Below, in pieces: positions 62,042 through 64,000 of a DNA stretch of 64,000 nucleotides. Origin of the DNA: Anaerococcus jeddahensis (GTDB lineage: Bacteria > Bacillota > Clostridia > Tissierellales > Peptoniphilaceae); contig NZ_CWHU01000005.1 in assembly GCF_001182725.1 (NCBI RefSeq), forward strand, positions 124,001 through 188,000, read 5' to 3'. A program made the position numbers and the translations under genes. Numbering within the stretch: position 1 is the first letter of the stretch; each line of letters opens with the position of its first letter. A model generated the notes under the pieces. The model ran no database searches. It was not told the DNA's origin and saw only the letters and a list, made by a program, of their open reading frames with translations.

Positions 62042-64000
62042 ATGAATTTACATATGGGACTTGATGTCGGTTCTACGACTGTAAAGATTGTTATTACTGA
62101 TGATAAATTTAATACTCTTTATTCAGTCTACAGACGACATAAATCAGATGTAAAACAAACAGTTACAAATGTTTTGATGGAAGCCTATGACAGGTTTAAA
62201 GATGATTTTCTTACTGTAAATGTTACAGGATCTGGCGGAATGTTTGTTGAAAAATATTTGGGAATTAATTTTGTTCAAGAAGTTATTGCTGAAACAAAAG
62301 CTATAAAACAATTTATTCCTCAAACTGATGTAGTAATTGAACTTGGCGGTGAGGATTCAAAAATTACTTATCTCAAAGGTTCTGTTGAGCAAAGAATGAA
62401 TTCAATTTGTGCTGGTGGAACTGGCGCTTTTATTGATCAAATGGCTGCTCTTCTTGATACTGACGCGCAAGGTTTAAATGATTTAAGTAAAAATTATAAA
62501 AAAATTTATCCGATTGCAAGTCGTTGTGGTGTTTTTGCAAAAACTGATATCCAAGCTCTTATGAATCAAGGAGCAAGCAGGGAAGATATAGCAATTTCTG
62601 TTTTTCAATCAGTTGTAAATCAAACAATTTCAAATCTTGCTTGTGGAAGGCCAATAAAGGGAAATGTAACTTTCTTGGGAGGACCTCTTCATTTTTTAAA
62701 GGCTTTAAGAGTTAGGTTTATTGAAACTTTAGGAGAGGAAGAAAATAATTTTTATATTCCAGAAGATGCCGAGCTTTATGTGGCAAAGGGTGCTGCAATT
62801 TTATCTCAAAATGAAGAAAAAATTTCTTATAAATCACTAATAAAATCTTTGAAAGAAGATAAAAAAGTTGATATGGAAATGACCAAAAAAATGGAAAGAC
62901 TTTTTGAAGATGAAAAAGACTACCAAGAATTTAAGAAAAGACACAAGACTAATCTTGTAAAATATAAAAATATTGAAGATTATGAAGGAGAAATTTTTCT
63001 TGGAATTGATGCAGGATCAACCACCTCAAAAATTGTCCTAATCAGCAAAGACAATGAAATTTTACACCAAGATTATAGGATGAATTTGGGAAGACCTCTT
63101 GAGGTTGTAATTTCTATGCTAAAGGATGCTTACAAAAAAATTCCGAAAAATGCCCAAATAGTTTCATCAGGAATTTGTGGTTATGGGGAAGAATTTATTA
63201 GAAATGCTCTTCATATCGACAATGGCGAAGTTGAAACCATAGCCCATTATTCTGCAGCCAAATTTTTTGATCCAGATGTAGATTTTATTTTGGATATTGG
63301 TGGTCAAGATATGAAAGCTATGCATATTCGTGATGGAATTATTGATTCAATTCAATTAAACGAATCTTGTTCATCAGGTTGTGGATCATTTTTGTCAACA
63401 TTTGCAGCAAGTGTAGGTCTTTCTGTAGAAGAATTTCAACAAAAAGCACTTTTTGCAAAAGAACCAGCAGATTTGGGTTCAAGATGTACAGTTTTTATGA
63501 ATTCAAAGGTAAAGCAAGCCCAAAAAGAAGGATCAGATGTTTCTGATATAGCGGCAGGACTTTGCTATTCTGTTATAAAAAATGCCATCCAAAAAGTTAT
63601 AAAAGTTCGTGATCCAAAATCTTTAGGAAAAAATATAGTTGTTCAAGGTGGAACTTTTTATGGAGATGCAATATTAAGAGCCTTTGAAAAATTATCAGCA
63701 AGGAATGTAACAAGACCAGAAATTTCTGGCCTTATGGGAGCTATGGGCATGGCTTTGATTTCCAAAGAAAAATCAACAGGCCATTCCAAAATTTTATCAG
63801 AAAGTGAAATAGATAATTTCACCTACACCCAAAAATCTGCAAGGTGCGGAAGATGTACAAATAATTGTTCACTTCAAATAAATATTTTCTCAGACGGCTC
63901 AAGATTTATCACAGGAAATAGGTGCGAAAGAGGAGCTGGAGTAAAACAAGAAGAAACTTTGGCAGATCTTAATATGTACAAAATTAAAAATAAACTTTTG
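62042..64000 (+). CDS. Large acyl-CoA dehydratase activase-related protein (3' end outside window)
   Basis: 653 codons visible, no stop. Two tandem BadF/BcrA-type ATPase domains: the first starts MGLDVGSTTVKI and has ELGGEDSK and CAGGTGAFIDQM; the second starts near residue 320 with GIDAGSTTSK and has DIGGQDMK and SSGCGSF. At about 600 a cysteine motif CGRCTNNC begins the next domain. Family members reach about 1,400 residues, with a dehydratase-like C-terminal part. The role is probably ATP-driven electron injection in anaerobic metabolism; the target is unknown. AAAGGAAAA precedes the ATG. A second ATG at 62038 is in a closed frame. Confidence 0.88.
   Translation, partial: MNLHMGLDVGSTTVKIVITDDKFNTLYSVYRRHKSDVKQTVTNVLMEAYDRFKDDFLTVNVTGSGGMFVEKYLGINFVQEVIAETKAIKQFIPQTDVVIELGGEDSKITYLKGSVEQRMNSICAGGTGAFIDQMAALLDTDAQGLNDLSKNYKKIYPIASRCGVFAKTDIQALMNQGASREDIAISVFQSVVNQTISNLACGRPIKGNVTFLGGPLHFLKALRVRFIETLGEEENNFYIPEDAELYVAKGAAILSQNEEKISYKSLIKSLKEDKKVDMEMTKKMERLFEDEKDYQEFKKRHKTNLVKYKNIEDYEGEIFLGIDAGSTTSKIVLISKDNEILHQDYRMNLGRPLEVVISMLKDAYKKIPKNAQIVSSGICGYGEEFIRNALHIDNGEVETIAHYSAAKFFDPDVDFILDIGGQDMKAMHIRDGIIDSIQLNESCSSGCGSFLSTFAASVGLSVEEFQQKALFAKEPADLGSRCTVFMNSKVKQAQKEGSDVSDIAAGLCYSVIKNAIQKVIKVRDPKSLGKNIVVQGGTFYGDAILRAFEKLSARNVTRPEISGLMGAMGMALISKEKSTGHSKILSESEIDNFTYTQKSARCGRCTNNCSLQINIFSDGSRFITGNRCERGAGVKQEETLADLNMYKIKNKLL

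Overview
The window looks like a chromosomal segment of a low-GC, strictly anaerobic Firmicute. A Peptoniphilaceae member (Anaerococcus/Finegoldia/Peptoniphilus type) is my best guess. The reasons are the AT-rich codon use, zinc-type S14, class I hybrid-cluster protein, a PPi-type phosphofructokinase, radical/FeS enzymes of the 2-hydroxyacyl-CoA dehydratase superfamily, a surface protein with an NPxTx-like anchor, and a complete S10-spc-alpha ribosomal cluster. The taxon is inferred from gene content only. No rRNA, tRNA or CRISPR array was seen.

Layout. 1-7 kb: an acyl-ACP thioesterase cut by the window edge, a degenerate HD-domain protein, PPi-PFK, a glutaredoxin-like protein with DHFR, transaldolase, a broken ribokinase, an SdpI-like protein, alanine dehydrogenase and a HAD phosphatase. 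7-14 kb: two divergent sugar modules. One is a LicT-type antiterminator with an alpha-glucoside PTS EIICB and a GH4 6-phospho-alpha-glucosidase, with a visible promoter, a cre-like site and a RAT/terminator. The other is nagE-nagA for GlcNAc. 14-21 kb: a double PPK2-domain polyphosphate kinase, hcp with an HcpR-like operator, an operon for a double-cubane-cluster reductase (activase, half-size dehydratase-like protein, DCCP-like reductase, DUF3343), and a Crp/Fnr regulator. 21-24 kb: a large coiled-coil surface protein with a CAP/PgrA-like domain. 24-38.6 kb: rpsJ to rplQ, with secY, adk, infA and rpoA; map is absent and there is inserted-looking DNA between infA and rpmJ. 38.7-43 kb: PAS-PP2C phosphatase, deoC, alpha-amylase, RNase HI, acetyltransferase. 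43-44.5 kb: a gene-free block with mobile repeats, an 83-bp tandem array and an orphan T-box. 44.5-50 kb: an alpha/beta hydrolase, then methionine gamma-lyase, an AbgB-like amidohydrolase and two membrane proteins. 50-52.3 kb: a holin/endolysin cassette without other phage genes. 52.6-57.2 kb: a MacB-type ABC transporter, a catalytically degenerate GH13 protein and a TIM-barrel protein. 57.6-64 kb: P1 peptidase, rpsF-ssb-rpsR, radical SAM protein, isochorismatase-like hydrolase, and the start of a giant activase that runs off the window.

The most unusual signal is a family of short non-coding elements (about 170-340 bp) at 1247-1418, 43160-43365, 52295-52497 and 61364-61706, with decayed relatives. 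They share imperfect terminal inverted repeats, and each is bracketed by two copies of a palindrome, usually a transcription terminator. They look like MITE-like elements that target terminators. Other points of interest are the DCCP-type operon, the orphan T-box beside a tandem array of a perfect 10-bp palindrome, the mdeA-abgB-DUF5058 operon and the isolated lysis cassette.
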